From assembly GCF_000741175.1 (NCBI RefSeq), contig NZ_JGYS01000001.1:286198-350197 (forward strand): a DNA stretch of 64,000 bases. The letters are read 5' to 3'. Shown here one piece after another: positions 27,823-38,300 of the stretch. The notes below the pieces were generated by a model. The model was not told the DNA's origin. It saw only the letters and a list, made by a program, of their open reading frames with translations, and did not search any database. How positions within the stretch are numbered: position 1 is the first letter of the stretch; every line of letters starts with the position of its first letter. This stretch comes from Bifidobacterium callitrichos DSM 23973 (GTDB taxonomy: Bacteria > Actinomycetota > Actinomycetes > Actinomycetales > Bifidobacteriaceae). Both the position numbers and the translations under genes were made by a program.

Positions 27823-28848
27823 CTACAGCCCGAACACCCGTTCCACGAACGCCGTGACCCGGCTCCAATAGAGGTCGGGATCAATGCTCGCGCTCATCGC
27901 ATGACCCGCGCCGGGCACGAGCAGGCGTTCGCGGTCGGGGCCGGCGCACGCCGCGATGTTGCGGTCGAGGAACCCCGGATCCACGAAGGTGTCCGCGGCG
28001 CCGTGGATGAACATCATCGGAATGATCGTGTGCCGCAGCGAGGCGACGCTCGACGCCTCCTTGAATCCGTATCCGGCCCTCCTCCGCGCGATCGCGGACA
28101 TCGCGGAGACGACCGGCACGCCCATCCAGCGATACGGCAGATGGTACATGTGCTTCGCATTGAACAGGAACTGGTCCCACGCCGACGTGTAGCCGCAGTC
28201 CTCGATCGCCGCGACCACGTTGCGCGGCAGCTGCGGCTCGCCGGTGGTCATCATCACCGTCGCGGCCCCCATCGATACACCCTGCAGCAGGATGCGCGCC
28301 TCCGGATCGCTTGCGACGATGAGCGTGATCCATCCCATGAGATCGCGACGCTCCAGCCATCCCATGCCGATGTAGCGGCCCTCGCTCCTCTCGTGGCACC
28401 GCTGCGCGGGCACGAGCACGGTGAAGCCCATGCGCGCGAAGCGATGCGCATACTTCGCCATCTCCGCCGGGCCTCCGGTGTATCCATGCATGGTGATCGC
28501 ATACAGATGCGGGGCGGGGGAGGCGCAGTCCGGGTCGAACAGCCATCCGTTGAGCTTCAGGCCATCCTCGCTGCGCAGGCAGACCGGCTGCTTCGCCGTC
28601 TCGAACCAACGTGCGGCCTCCGCCTCCTCGGCGGCATCGCGATGCGGCGTCTCGAGATACGGGGCCGCGGCCGGAGCCGACATCAGACGCGCCATCCAAT
28701 GCGAGTATTTGACGTCCAACGACAGGCGGAACATCAGCTCGGCCGTCGACAGCAATCCTGCGCCAAGGACTCCGGCCGCGACGCCGGACCCGATAAGCGC
28801 GTCTCTGGTGATTCGCTTCATCGCAACTCGATTCCCTCGAAGCAACAT
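27823..28848 (-). CDS. Membrane-anchored alpha/beta hydrolase
   Basis: Predicted serine hydrolase of the alpha/beta fold (341 aa) with an N-terminal hydrophobic segment (residues about 15-35) that could anchor it outside the membrane. ITMHGYTGGPAEM holds the oxyanion region and GVSMGAATVM is the nucleophile elbow (GxSxG). The acid and His are likely in FIHGAADTFVDP and GAGHAMS. Related bacterial proteins of this form are annotated as cell-surface hydrolases or esterases of unknown substrate. The ATG at 28848 follows GGAGGGGATTG. A TTG directly upstream and an ATG at 28821 are possible but poorer. Its stop is one base from the isomerase stop, so the two genes converge. It is not evidently part of the mannoside pathway. 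Confidence 0.82.
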   Translation of the reverse strand: MLLRGNRVAMKRITRDALIGSGVAAGVLGAGLLSTAELMFRLSLDVKYSHWMARLMSAPAAAPYLETPHRDAAEEAEAARWFETAKQPVCLRSEDGLKLNGWLFDPDCASPAPHLYAITMHGYTGGPAEMAKYAHRFARMGFTVLVPAQRCHERSEGRYIGMGWLERRDLMGWITLIVASDPEARILLQGVSMGAATVMMTTGEPQLPRNVVAAIEDCGYTSAWDQFLFNAKHMYHLPYRWMGVPVVSAMSAIARRRAGYGFKEASSVASLRHTIIPMMFIHGAADTFVDPGFLDRNIAACAGPDRERLLVPGAGHAMSASIDPDLYWSRVTAFVERVFGL

Positions 28849-28910
28849 CAATCCCCTCCAGTCTAGTCGTTACCGGTACCTTGTCCCGTCCCCGGATATA
28901 CTTGAATGCT

Positions 28911-29022
28911 GTTGCTTTGGCAGGCCGAGCCGTGAAGCGAACAATCCAGTGGATTGCTCGTAGGCGAGGGGAACGCGGTTTACCGCGTGACCTTGTACCG
29001 AGCCAAAGCGTGTTGCTTTGGC
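28911..29022. repeat. Cluster of three hairpins and a direct repeat before rplY
   Basis: Three consecutive short hairpins are present: CGAACAATCC-AGT-GGATTGCTCG (28938-28960, one mismatch), ACGCGGT-TT-ACCGCGT (28973-28988) and GCCAAAGC-GTGTT-GCTTTGGC (29002-29022). GTTGCTTTGGC occurs at 28911-28921 and again at 29012-29022. No gene is supported in 28849-29181 apart from this. It may be a structured leader of rplY or an inserted non-coding repeat. Confidence 0.7.
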
Positions 29023-29181
29023 GAGGGAGGATGCAGTCCCGCAAGGGATCCGCGTTCTCCGTTATCGACTCGGCGTGAATACCTTCCCTCCTTAGGGGAT
29101 CGTTCTGCGGCGCGTCGTGGCGTCAAACAAGACAGAACGACAAGTGACACAACACTGTTAACCAACCTAAGGAGTCCAGCA

Positions 29182-29811
29182 ATGGCCAACAAGATCACCC
29201 TCAACGGTGAAGTCCGTAACGAGTTCGGCAAGGGCGTTGCCCGCCGTATGCGCGTCGCCAAGCGCATCCCCGCCACCATCTACGCCGGTGGCACCGAGCC
29301 GAAGTTCATCACCCTCCCGATGAAGGAGACCACCAACGCCCTGCGCCACACCAACGCCCTGTTCGAGCTGACCTTCGGCGAGGACAAGGCCATGGCCGTC
29401 GTCAAGGACGTCCAGCGCAACCCCGTCAAGCGCATCGTCGAACACATCGACTTCTACGAGGTCAAGGCCGGCGAGAAGATCGACGTCGAGGTGCCGGTCT
29501 TCGTCGAGGGCACCCCGAAGGGCGCCGCCGTCGCGTTCGTCGACATCCAGGAGCTCAAGGTCCGCGCCGATGTCGCCAACCTGCCGGAGAAGATCGTCAT
29601 CAACGTCGACGGCCTGGCCGACGGCGCCAAGGTGTTCGCCAAGGACGTCGTCCTGCCGGAGGGCGCCGAGCTGGACATCGAGGATCCGGAGGAGTCCGTC
29701 GTCTCCGTCGAGGTTCCGGAGGACGCCACCGAGTCCACCGCCGCTCCGGAGGCCGCTCCGGCCGCCGACGCCGCTGCCGCTCCGGCTGCGGACGCCGCTG
29801 CCACCAAGTGA
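29182..29811 (+). CDS. rplY: 50S ribosomal protein L25 (general stress protein Ctc type)
   Basis: Ribosomal protein L25 of the long two-domain type (209 aa), binding 5S rRNA. The N-terminal half (residues 1-92) contains ANKITLNGEVRNEFGKG and the YVDF-like region HIDFYEVK. The C-terminal TL5 domain follows (VEVPVFVEGTPKG). The last 35 residues are Ala/Pro/Glu-rich and probably disordered, as in other actinobacterial L25 proteins. The ATG follows CCTAAGGAGTCCAGC. It stands alone, preceded by a hairpin-rich 330-base region and ended by a clear terminator. Confidence 0.95.
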   Translation: MANKITLNGEVRNEFGKGVARRMRVAKRIPATIYAGGTEPKFITLPMKETTNALRHTNALFELTFGEDKAMAVVKDVQRNPVKRIVEHIDFYEVKAGEKIDVEVPVFVEGTPKGAAVAFVDIQELKVRADVANLPEKIVINVDGLADGAKVFAKDVVLPEGAELDIEDPEESVVSVEVPEDATESTAAPEAAPAADAAAAPAADAAATK

Positions 29812-29887
29812 TCGATGCCGGAGCGAATCCGGCCGACGACATGACGGACCTCGCGTCCGTCGTGCCACATGAGATCGACATCGAATC

Positions 29888-29919
29888 GACCCGCGACCTT
29901 GAACCGTCGCGGGTCTTTT
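29888..29919 (+). terminator. Intrinsic terminator of rplY
   Basis: GACCCGCGAC-CTTGAACC-GTCGCGGGTC is a 10-bp perfect stem followed by TTTTC. Confidence 0.88.
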
Positions 29920-30063
29920 CATCTCTTTTCAGAATGTGAACCAGACCATATTCTGGATGACGGGATGTGACAAAGTATCCTTCAGCACCGCGTGCCACGA
30001 GCGCGCGACCGAATCTTCGCAACGAACACCGCCTCCGGCGGCCTGATACCAAAAGAAGTGAAC

Positions 30064-31191
30064 ATGACTGAAAACACGCATCACGATCCTGCGGAACTCG
30101 ACAAGCTTGCCGAGCCCTTCACCGTACTGCCGAACGAGAACCCCGCATCCGACGCCAAGCGTCAGGAGCTGATCGACAAGCCGGCGTTCGGACAGGTCTT
30201 TTCCGACAACATGACCCACATGACCTGGACCAAGGGCGAGGGATGGTCCGATCGTCGCGTCGAGCCGTACGCACCGCTCAAGCTGGACCCGGGCGCCTCC
30301 GTGCTGCACTACGCGCAGGAGGTCTTCGAGGGCCTCAAGGCGTACCGCCACGCCGACGGCTCCACTTGGCTGTTCCGCCCGGACGCGAACGCCGAGCGTT
30401 TCCAGAACTCCGCCAAGCGCCTCTACCTGCCTGAGCTGTCCATCGACGACTTCCTTGGCTCCGTCGCCGCGCTCGTCAAGCGTGACGTCAACTGGGTGCC
30501 GTCCCGTCGCGAATACACGCTGTACATGCGTCCGTTCATGTTCGCCTCCGAACCGTTCCTCGGCGTGCGCGCCCCGCAGGAGGTCGACTACTGCGTGATC
30601 GCCTCCCCGTCCGGCCCGTACTTCCCGGGCGGCGTCAAGCCCGTGAGCATCTGGGTCGAGGACAAGTGGTTCCGCACCGGCCCCGGCGGCACCGGCTTCG
30701 CCAAGTGCGGCGGCAACTACGCCGCCTCCCTGCTCGGCGAGTACACCGGCATCGACAACGGATGCCAGCAGGTGTGCTTCGTCGACGCCGCCACCAAGAC
30801 CTACCTTGAGGAGCTCGGCGGCATGAACATGATGGTCGTGCACAAGGACGGCCACGTGGAGACCCCGTCCCTGACCGGCAACATCCTGCCGGGCGTGACC
30901 CGTCGCTCCCTGATCCAGCTCATGCAGGACCGCGGCATCGACGTCGTCGAGACCATGATCCCGCTCAAGCAGCTGCTTGAGGACATCAAGTCCGGCGAGG
31001 TCACCGAGGTGTTCGCCTGCGGCACCGCCGCCATCATCACCCCGATCGGCCGCTTCAAGTCCAAGGACTTCGACGTGACCGTCGCCGACGGCGAATCCGG
31101 CAAGCTCACCGTCGACCTGCGCGACGAGCTGCTCGGCATCCAGCTGGGCGAGCGTGAGGATCCGCACAACTGGATGTGGAAAGTGTGCTGA
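30064..31191 (+). CDS. ilvE: Branched-chain amino acid aminotransferase
   Basis: PLP-dependent fold-IV aminotransferase (375 aa) catalysing the last step of leucine, isoleucine and valine synthesis, with glutamate as donor. The PLP lysine is Lys214 in FAKCGGNYAASL. EVFACGTAAIITPIG near the C-terminus and QEVFEGLKAYRH near residue 85 are family motifs. The length fits the class II, eukaryote-like BCAT group used by actinobacteria. The frame opens at 29992, but the ATG at 30064 with AAAAGAAGTG is the likely start. It is a single gene with its own terminator, and glutamate supply would come from the gltBD operon further along. Confidence 0.94.
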   Translation: MTENTHHDPAELDKLAEPFTVLPNENPASDAKRQELIDKPAFGQVFSDNMTHMTWTKGEGWSDRRVEPYAPLKLDPGASVLHYAQEVFEGLKAYRHADGSTWLFRPDANAERFQNSAKRLYLPELSIDDFLGSVAALVKRDVNWVPSRREYTLYMRPFMFASEPFLGVRAPQEVDYCVIASPSGPYFPGGVKPVSIWVEDKWFRTGPGGTGFAKCGGNYAASLLGEYTGIDNGCQQVCFVDAATKTYLEELGGMNMMVVHKDGHVETPSLTGNILPGVTRRSLIQLMQDRGIDVVETMIPLKQLLEDIKSGEVTEVFACGTAAIITPIGRFKSKDFDVTVADGESGKLTVDLRDELLGIQLGEREDPHNWMWKVC

Positions 31192-31216
31192 GATAGCCTA
31201 GGTTGCTTGGCTTGGG

Positions 31217-31253
31217 GACCCCTTGGAATCGCAATGGTTCCAAGGGGTCTTCG
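31217..31253 (+). terminator. Intrinsic terminator of ilvE
   Basis: GACCCCTTGGAA (31217-31228) pairs perfectly with TTCCAAGGGGTC (31238-31249), followed by TTCGTG. The U-tract is short. Confidence 0.75.
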
Positions 31254-31330
31254 TGTATCTGGACAAGGTGCGGAAAACCCTTCCGGGTAAAAGGCGGCGT
31301 TGGTCCCTGTGGTGTTGGTCCCCGGCGTCG

Positions 31331-31483
31331 GCCTCTGTGACGTCAGCCTCTGTGACGTCGGCCCCTGGTCAGCGTCATATATTCCCGGGATTTCTCCAGT
31401 GCTCGGTAAAAGGTGACGCTGACATCGGGATAGAGTCACTTATTCCCGGGAGATGGGCTTATTTCGGGAATAAGTGACGCTGA
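31331..31483. repeat. Dense set of direct and inverted repeats in a 530-base gap
   Basis: CCTCTGTGACGTC is repeated at 31332 and 31347. GTCAGCGTCA (31368-31377) is inverted at 31414-31423 and the motif recurs at 31475-31483. GTCACTTATTCCCG (31435-31448) is perfectly inverted at 31465-31478, and another TATTCCCGGGA lies at 31379-31389. The rest of the gap between ilvE and the next gene (31192-31725) shows no gene. Confidence 0.8.
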
Positions 31484-31725
31484 GAGACGGAAATGGGGAC
31501 GCAGATGGGAGGTATTGGGTGGAAGGTGCTCAACCCGACATCAGGCCAGCCGGACCTGCGCACGATTATCGCCGTCCATAACGCCCGATCCAGTTCGTTT
31601 CGCTGACATGTGACATGCGGTCGGCTTGCGGAACGCGCCGGGGCGCCGGCGGCCTGTGGTAGCTTGTTGTGCGGTTCCATGAGGTCCCATGTCTATGAGG
31701 GTTTCACCGGAGGGAGGAAGACGCC

Positions 31726-32514
31726 ATGCAGCTGGCGCTGGAGAGCAACATGTTCTTCATGCTGGTGGAATACCTTGCGGTGTTCTGCTGCGGACTGGTC
31801 GGCGGACTTGCGGCCGTGCACAAGAACTACGACCTGTTCGCCATCCTCGTGACCGCGTGGCTGACCGCGTTGGGAGGCGGTATCCTGCGTGACGTGCTCC
31901 TCGAGGTGCCGCCGGTGGGCATCACCGACCGGTGGTCCGTGCTCTCCGCGCTGGCTTCCGGAGTTGCCATCGCCGTGCTGCACCTCGAGGTCGACAAGCT
32001 CAAATGGTCGATGCTGACCTTGGATGCTCTGGCGCTTGGTCTGTTCGCCGTGATCGGCACGTCCAAGGCCATGTATCTCGGCGCCTCCGGCATGACCTCG
32101 GTGTTCCTTGGCATGGCGACCGCGCTCGGCGGCGGATTGGTGCGCGACATGCTGCTCAACGACGTGCCGATGATCATCCGCGACAAGCACTGGTATGCCG
32201 TGCCCTCGGCCGTCGGATGCATCATCGACGTGTTCGTGTGCAAGGGGCGCATGGCCGGTCTGCTCAACGCGGAGCAGGAGATCGCGCTCGATCTGGTCAT
32301 CATCGCCTTGGTCGTCGGCATGCGTCTGTCGTCGGTGATCTTCAACATCAAACTTCCCGGTGCGATGGAGCGCCATACCGTCTACCTGCCCGGCGAGGCC
32401 CGGTACCTCAGGCGTCCGGACATCACTCCCCACAAGACGGATAAGAAGACGGATAAGACCGGTCAGGGCCGGCGCACGGGACGTGACGACAAATCCCGTC
32501 GAGGGGGAGACTGA
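31726..32514 (+). CDS. UPF0126 (TRIC-like) family membrane protein
   Basis: Integral membrane protein (262 aa) with two tandem UPF0126 units. Each is marked by a GGG-(I/L)-(L/V)-RD motif: ALGGGILRDVLLEVPP near residue 50 and ALGGGLVRDMLLNDVP near residue 138. About seven helices are expected, as in the YadS/TRIC-like fold. Members have been linked to glycine uptake or cation conductance, but the role here is unknown. The C-terminal 40 residues are Lys/Arg/Asp-rich and cytoplasmic. The frame begins after GAGGGAGGAAGACGCC. It is about 100 bases ahead of rpsT and may be transcribed separately. Confidence 0.85.
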   Translation: MQLALESNMFFMLVEYLAVFCCGLVGGLAAVHKNYDLFAILVTAWLTALGGGILRDVLLEVPPVGITDRWSVLSALASGVAIAVLHLEVDKLKWSMLTLDALALGLFAVIGTSKAMYLGASGMTSVFLGMATALGGGLVRDMLLNDVPMIIRDKHWYAVPSAVGCIIDVFVCKGRMAGLLNAEQEIALDLVIIALVVGMRLSSVIFNIKLPGAMERHTVYLPGEARYLRRPDITPHKTDKKTDKTGQGRRTGRDDKSRRGGD

Positions 32515-32615
32515 TACCCGCAACGGCAAGGTGCGAGTGTCGCGTCGTTTATCCTCGCCGCGTGCTATCATCTACGTCTCGTATGTCCTTATAGCAAACG
32601 TCGTTTGGAGTTACA

Positions 32616-32876
32616 TTGGCAAACATCAAGTCGCAGAAGAAGCGCGTCATCACCAACGAGAAGGCGCACAAGCGTAACGTGGCCGTCAAGTCCGCGCTGA
32701 AGACCGCGATCCGCAACACCCGCAAGGCCATCGAGTCCGGTGACAAGGCCGCCGCCGAGGCCGCCTTCAAGGTCGCCGCCCAGAAGCTCGACAAGGCCGC
32801 CGGCGCCGGCGTGATCCACAAGAACCAGGCCGCGAACCGCAAGTCCGGCCTCGCCGTCGCGATCAACGCTCTGTGA
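32616..32876 (+). CDS. rpsT: 30S ribosomal protein S20, TTG start
   Basis: Small ribosomal protein S20 (86 aa) that binds 16S rRNA. The sequence [20 protein letters not shown] at the start and [20 protein letters not shown] near the end are diagnostic. The first codon is TTG at 32616 (TTG-GCA-AAC) after TTTGGAG; no ATG or GTG in frame lies upstream. In Escherichia coli rpsT also starts with UUG and is autoregulated through translation, so a similar control is conceivable. It is followed by a strong terminator, then lepA. Confidence 0.96.
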   Translation: MANIKSQKKRVITNEKAHKRNVAVKSALKTAIRNTRKAIESGDKAAAEAAFKVAAQKLDKAAGAGVIHKNQAANRKSGLAVAINAL

Positions 32877-32933
32877 GTGAACACCCGGTGATCCTGTAAG
32901 GGTGTGAGTCGCCGTCAACGGCGACATTGCCGT

Positions 32934-32970
32934 AAAGACCCCGTGAACCCGTCCGGTTCGCGGGGTCTTT
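32934..32970 (+). terminator. Intrinsic terminator of rpsT
   Basis: AAAGACCCCGTGAACC pairs (one G-U) with GGTTCGCGGGGTCTTT across a 5-base loop. It lies 58 bases after the rpsT stop. Confidence 0.88.
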
Positions 32971-33037
32971 CGCGTCGAGTACACTGGTTTCGTTTGACTT
33001 GAGTAAGGCTTGACAAGCAAGGTAGGAGGCACGTTCA

Positions 33038-34918
<1,881 letters not shown>

Positions 34919-34938
34919 GCCGGAACGGATTTGCAAAA

Positions 34939-35070
34939 CTTAGGCATTTTTATCGTTTCCTAGGCAGGTGTTGGTCCGGAGACGGTTCAAAATCCCTGTC
35001 TTTCCAAGGGTGTTCGTATCTGTATCCGGGGAGCTCCTGCCTAGGAAACGCGAAATCTGCCTAGGAAATG
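34939..35070. repeat. Four copies of a CTAGGCA motif, two as a 15-bp inverted repeat, between lepA and hemW
   Basis: CGTTTCCTAGGCAGG (34954-34968) is perfectly inverted as CCTGCCTAGGAAACG (35036-35050). CTGCCTAGGAAATG (35057-35070) is a further copy in the second orientation, and CTTAGGCA (34939-34946) is a partial one. The core CCTAGG is itself a palindrome. The last copy ends 17 bases before the hemW start, next to its ribosome site. Confidence 0.8.
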
Positions 35071-35087
35071 AGGGGAGGGCATTCGGA

Positions 35088-36425
35088 ATGTCGTTTGAGG
35101 TGTACATTCATGTGCCGTTCTGCCTTCGGCGTTGCGGCTACTGCGACTTCAACACATATACGGCGGTTGATTTAGGCGCCGGGGCCTCACGCGGCAACTA
35201 TGCGAACATGGTCATCCGCGAGATGGAGCTCGTGCGCGTGTGGCAGGAGGCGCACGGCGTCGACGAACCGCCGGCGGATACCGTGTTCTTTGGTGGCGGT
35301 ACGCCCACCATCCTCGCCGCGGATGATCTGGTGGCCATGCTGGATGCGATCCGACGCATCTGGGGACTCGCGCCCGGCGCGGAGATCACCACTGAAGCCA
35401 ATCCGGACACCGTCAACGAGTACTACATCAACCGTCTCGCCGAGGGCGGCTTCACGCGCGTCTCCTTCGGCATGCAGTCGGCGGTGCCGCATGTGCTGAA
35501 GACCTTGGACCGCACGCACACGCCCACGAACGTCGAGGCGGGCGTACGCGCCGCGGACGCCGCCGGCCTTCGAACCAGCGTCGACCTCATCTACGGGGCG
35601 CCGGGGGAGAGTCTCGACGACTGGCGCACCTCGGTCGAGACGGCCATTGGCCTCGGCGTCAACCATATCTCCGCCTACGCGCTGACCGTCGAACCGACCA
35701 CGAAGATGGGGCGTCGGATCGCCGCGGGCACACTGCCCAAGCCGGATGACGACGACGAGGCCGCCAAGTACGAGATCGCTGACGACCTGTTTTCCGCCGC
35801 CGGTCTCGAATGGTATGAGGTCTCGAACTGGGCGCGGCCCGGATACGAGAGCCGTCACAACCTCGGCTACTGGAGGAACGTCGACTGGTCGGGACTCGGA
35901 CCCGGCGCCCACTCGCACTACAACGCGTGCGCCGATGCGGGTGCCCTGCCCCCTCTGACGAGGGGGCTGTCAGCGCAGCTGACTGGGGGAGAGACGGCGT
36001 CGACCCAACCGAGGGAACAGATCGCGGGCATGAACGCCCTGCGTGCATGGGACATCGCGCACCCGCGCCTGTGGGGCACGGCCATCAACGAAGGCCGTGT
36101 GCCGTGGGCGGGCAGCGAGGAGATCACCCCGGACGAGAACCTCGAAGAGCTCATCATGCTGGGCCTGCGCATCCGTGAAGGGCTCGATCTGGACCGCATC
36201 AACCGTGCCATCGCCTCAGCCGCTGGTGGCGGGGCGGCCGTCTCCTCGAGCCTCAAGCCCATCGACCCCGCGCAGCTCATGCCGATGGTCGACGAGGGAC
36301 TCATCACTTTGACCCAGGATTCCCGTGATGCCGGAGACTCCGGGGCCCGCGTCGTTCCCACCCGCAAGGGCCGTCTGCTCAACGACGCCGTTATCGAACG
36401 CCTCTTCGACCTCGCCGGCGTGTGA
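35088..36425 (+). CDS. hemW: Radical SAM protein HemW (coproporphyrinogen III oxidase-like)
   Basis: Radical SAM enzyme of the HemN/HemW family (445 aa). The 4Fe-4S motif CLRRCGYC (C-x3-C-x2-C) follows the N-terminal MSFEVYIHVPF, and GGGTPT is the SAM-binding glycine motif. HemW proteins are now regarded as heme chaperones rather than coproporphyrinogen dehydrogenases, since they lack the additional HemN residues. The four-residue spacing variant with a single Tyr-Cys-Asp-Phe fits HemW. The frame extends upstream to 34968, but the ATG at 35088 after AGGGGAGGG gives the family's N-terminus. Two short insertions, rich in Pro/Leu/Thr and in Ala/Gly, lie near residues 285-310 and 380-395. Confidence 0.88.
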   Translation: MSFEVYIHVPFCLRRCGYCDFNTYTAVDLGAGASRGNYANMVIREMELVRVWQEAHGVDEPPADTVFFGGGTPTILAADDLVAMLDAIRRIWGLAPGAEITTEANPDTVNEYYINRLAEGGFTRVSFGMQSAVPHVLKTLDRTHTPTNVEAGVRAADAAGLRTSVDLIYGAPGESLDDWRTSVETAIGLGVNHISAYALTVEPTTKMGRRIAAGTLPKPDDDDEAAKYEIADDLFSAAGLEWYEVSNWARPGYESRHNLGYWRNVDWSGLGPGAHSHYNACADAGALPPLTRGLSAQLTGGETASTQPREQIAGMNALRAWDIAHPRLWGTAINEGRVPWAGSEEITPDENLEELIMLGLRIREGLDLDRINRAIASAAGGGAAVSSSLKPIDPAQLMPMVDEGLITLTQDSRDAGDSGARVVPTRKGRLLNDAVIERLFDLAGV

Positions 36426-36480
36426 GTCCTCCGGATTCGGGGGCTCAGTGTGATTGCGTGAGGATCCGTCGCTGAGTCCC
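36423..36480. repeat. Imperfect inverted repeat at the hemW end, sharing a motif with the pntB gap
   Basis: GGGGCTCAG (36440-36448) and CTGAGTCCC (36472-36480) form an inverted pair with one G-U. TGAGTCC also occurs at 36423-36429, in the hemW stop. The TGAGTCCC core matches that of the 11522-11579 repeat. Confidence 0.5.
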
Positions 36481-36619
36481 GCGGCACGGCCCTTTCTGTT
36501 GATCTCAACCATTCCCACCTTCCTGTACTTCCCTCATGGAAAGCAAATATGGCATATTATATAGATGAGATACACAAAGAAGTATGCCGAAACAATGTGA
36601 CGGTGGAAAGGAATCGACG

Positions 36620-37612
36620 ATGATGACGGCAACACGCGAACTCAATTGGGCAACTCTGGGATGTGGCGTCATCGCCAACCAGCTCGAGCAGGCGTTGGAA
36701 TCCAGCGGCCGCAGGCTGTACTCGGTGGCCAACCGCACGCATGCCAAGGGGGTCGCCTTCGCTGAGAAATACGGCATCGGCAAGGTCTACGAGCACATCG
36801 ACGACGTGTTCGACGACCCGGACGTGGACGTGATCTACATCTCCACCCCGCACAACACGCATATCGGGTTCCTGCGCAAGGCGCTCGCAGCCGGCAAGCA
36901 CGTGCTGTGCGAGAAGTCCATCACGCTCAATGCCGACGAACTGGATGAGGCGGTCGCGCTCGCCGAGGCCAACCATGTGGTGCTCGCCGAGGCCATGACC
37001 ATCTACCATATGCCGCTCTTCAGGAAGCTCAGCGAGATCATCGACTCCGGTGCGCTCGGCGAGCTGAAGCTCCTGCAGATGAACTTCGGCTCCTACAAGG
37101 AGTACGACATGGCCAACCGCTTCTTCAACCGCAACCTCGCGGGCGGCGCCATGCTCGATATCGGCGTGTATGCGCTTTCCTTCGTCCGCTGGTTCATGGA
37201 TTCCAAGCCTGACCGGATTCTCTCGCAGGTCAAGACCGCTCCCACCGGCGTGGACGAGCAGGCCGGCATCCTTCTGACCAATCCTCACGGCCAGATGGCC
37301 ACGGTCACGCTGTCGCTGCATGCCAAGCAGCCCAAGCGCGGGCTCGCCGTGTTTGACAGGGCCTATGTGGAGGTCGTCGATTATCCGCGCGGTGAGCGCG
37401 CCACCATCACCTGGGTGGACGACGGCCGCACGGAGGTGGTGGAAGCGGGGCGTACCGCCGATGCGCTCTCCTATGAGGTGGCCGACATGGAGACGGCCAT
37501 CGCCGGCGACCCGTCCGTCATGCATCTGGACTACACGCGCGACGTAATGGCCATGATGACCGAGATCCGCGTCGGCCAGTGGAAGATGACCTACCCGGAG
37601 GAGGAGCGGTAG
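36620..37612 (+). CDS. Gfo/Idh/MocA family NAD(P)-dependent oxidoreductase
   Basis: Predicted dehydrogenase (330 aa) of the glucose-fructose oxidoreductase family. The N-terminal Rossmann segment NWATLGCGVIANQLEQAL binds the nucleotide, DVIYISTPHNTHI is the second conserved block, and AAGKHVLCEKSITLNADE contains the family's EKP-like motif as EKS. A C-terminal alpha/beta domain completes it. Substrates in the family are sugars, inositols or their derivatives; none is indicated here. The ATG at 36620 follows GGAAAGGAATCGACG. The 190-base region before it is AT-rich (CATATTATATAG near 36550) and probably holds its promoter. It converges on the bcp gene, with one base between the stops. Confidence 0.88.
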   Translation: MMTATRELNWATLGCGVIANQLEQALESSGRRLYSVANRTHAKGVAFAEKYGIGKVYEHIDDVFDDPDVDVIYISTPHNTHIGFLRKALAAGKHVLCEKSITLNADELDEAVALAEANHVVLAEAMTIYHMPLFRKLSEIIDSGALGELKLLQMNFGSYKEYDMANRFFNRNLAGGAMLDIGVYALSFVRWFMDSKPDRILSQVKTAPTGVDEQAGILLTNPHGQMATVTLSLHAKQPKRGLAVFDRAYVEVVDYPRGERATITWVDDGRTEVVEAGRTADALSYEVADMETAIAGDPSVMHLDYTRDVMAMMTEIRVGQWKMTYPEEER

Positions 37613-37613
37613 C

Positions 37614-38156
37614 TCAGTCTCCCAGCCGCTTGATGAGCGAATCCACGTGTCCCTTGGCGCGCACGTTGTAACGCGCCAAGGCGATGACGCCGTGCTCGTC
37701 GATGGCGAACGTGGAGCGGATGACCCCGACGTGCGTCTTACCGTACAGTTTCTTCTCGCCCCATGCGGCGTATGCCTTATGTACGGTGAGCTCCGGGTCG
37801 GAAAGCAGTGGGAACGACAGGTGATCGCGCTCGCGGAACCGCTGCAGCTTGGTCATCGAATCCTTCGAGACGCCCAGCACCGTGTATCCGAGCGTGCCCA
37901 GGCGGGCCATGTTGTCGCGGAAATCGCACGCTTCGGTGGTGCAGCCGGGCGTCATCGCCGCCGGATAGAAGTAGAGGATCACCTTGCGGCCCTGCTTGGT
38001 CAGATCGGCAAGTGAGATCGTCGATTCCGTGCCGTCCGATTCGACCGCCGGAAGCGTGAAGTCCGGTGCTGTCTGACCCGCCTCGAGCCTGATCGGCAGG
38101 TCTTCCGCGGGAGTCTGGTTTACGGTGTCTGTGGTGCTATCGGTCATATGCGTCAT
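37614..38156 (-). CDS. bcp: Thioredoxin-dependent thiol peroxidase (Bcp/PrxQ)
   Basis: Peroxiredoxin of the Bcp/PrxQ group (180 aa) reducing hydrogen peroxide and organic peroxides with thioredoxin. The peroxidatic Cys lies in YFYPAAMTPGCTTEACDFRD, with the second Cys four residues after it, as in atypical two-Cys PrxQ. VLGVSKDSMTKLQRF and LLSDPELTVHKAYAAWGEK are family blocks. The ATG at 38156 follows GCAGGAC; the ATG at 38147 is an alternative. A protective role against oxygen is expected in an anaerobe. Confidence 0.92.
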   Translation of the reverse strand: MTHMTDSTTDTVNQTPAEDLPIRLEAGQTAPDFTLPAVESDGTESTISLADLTKQGRKVILYFYPAAMTPGCTTEACDFRDNMARLGTLGYTVLGVSKDSMTKLQRFRERDHLSFPLLSDPELTVHKAYAAWGEKKLYGKTHVGVIRSTFAIDEHGVIALARYNVRAKGHVDSLIKRLGD

Positions 38157-38300
38157 CGTAGTCCTGCCGTGGTCCTGCCGATTGTCGCTGTGATTGAGAA
38201 TTGTCGTGCCGAAACATGGCTGCGCTACCATCGGCGCCATACTTGCGATACGCAATAACGCAATATCTGCAGTTATCAGTTCGGGGAGGACGCAGCAGCC

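Noticed and set aside
28881..29078. Short open frames within the hairpin element before rplY
   Set aside because: Their codons are dictated by the inverted repeats, with no ribosome site or recognisable protein.
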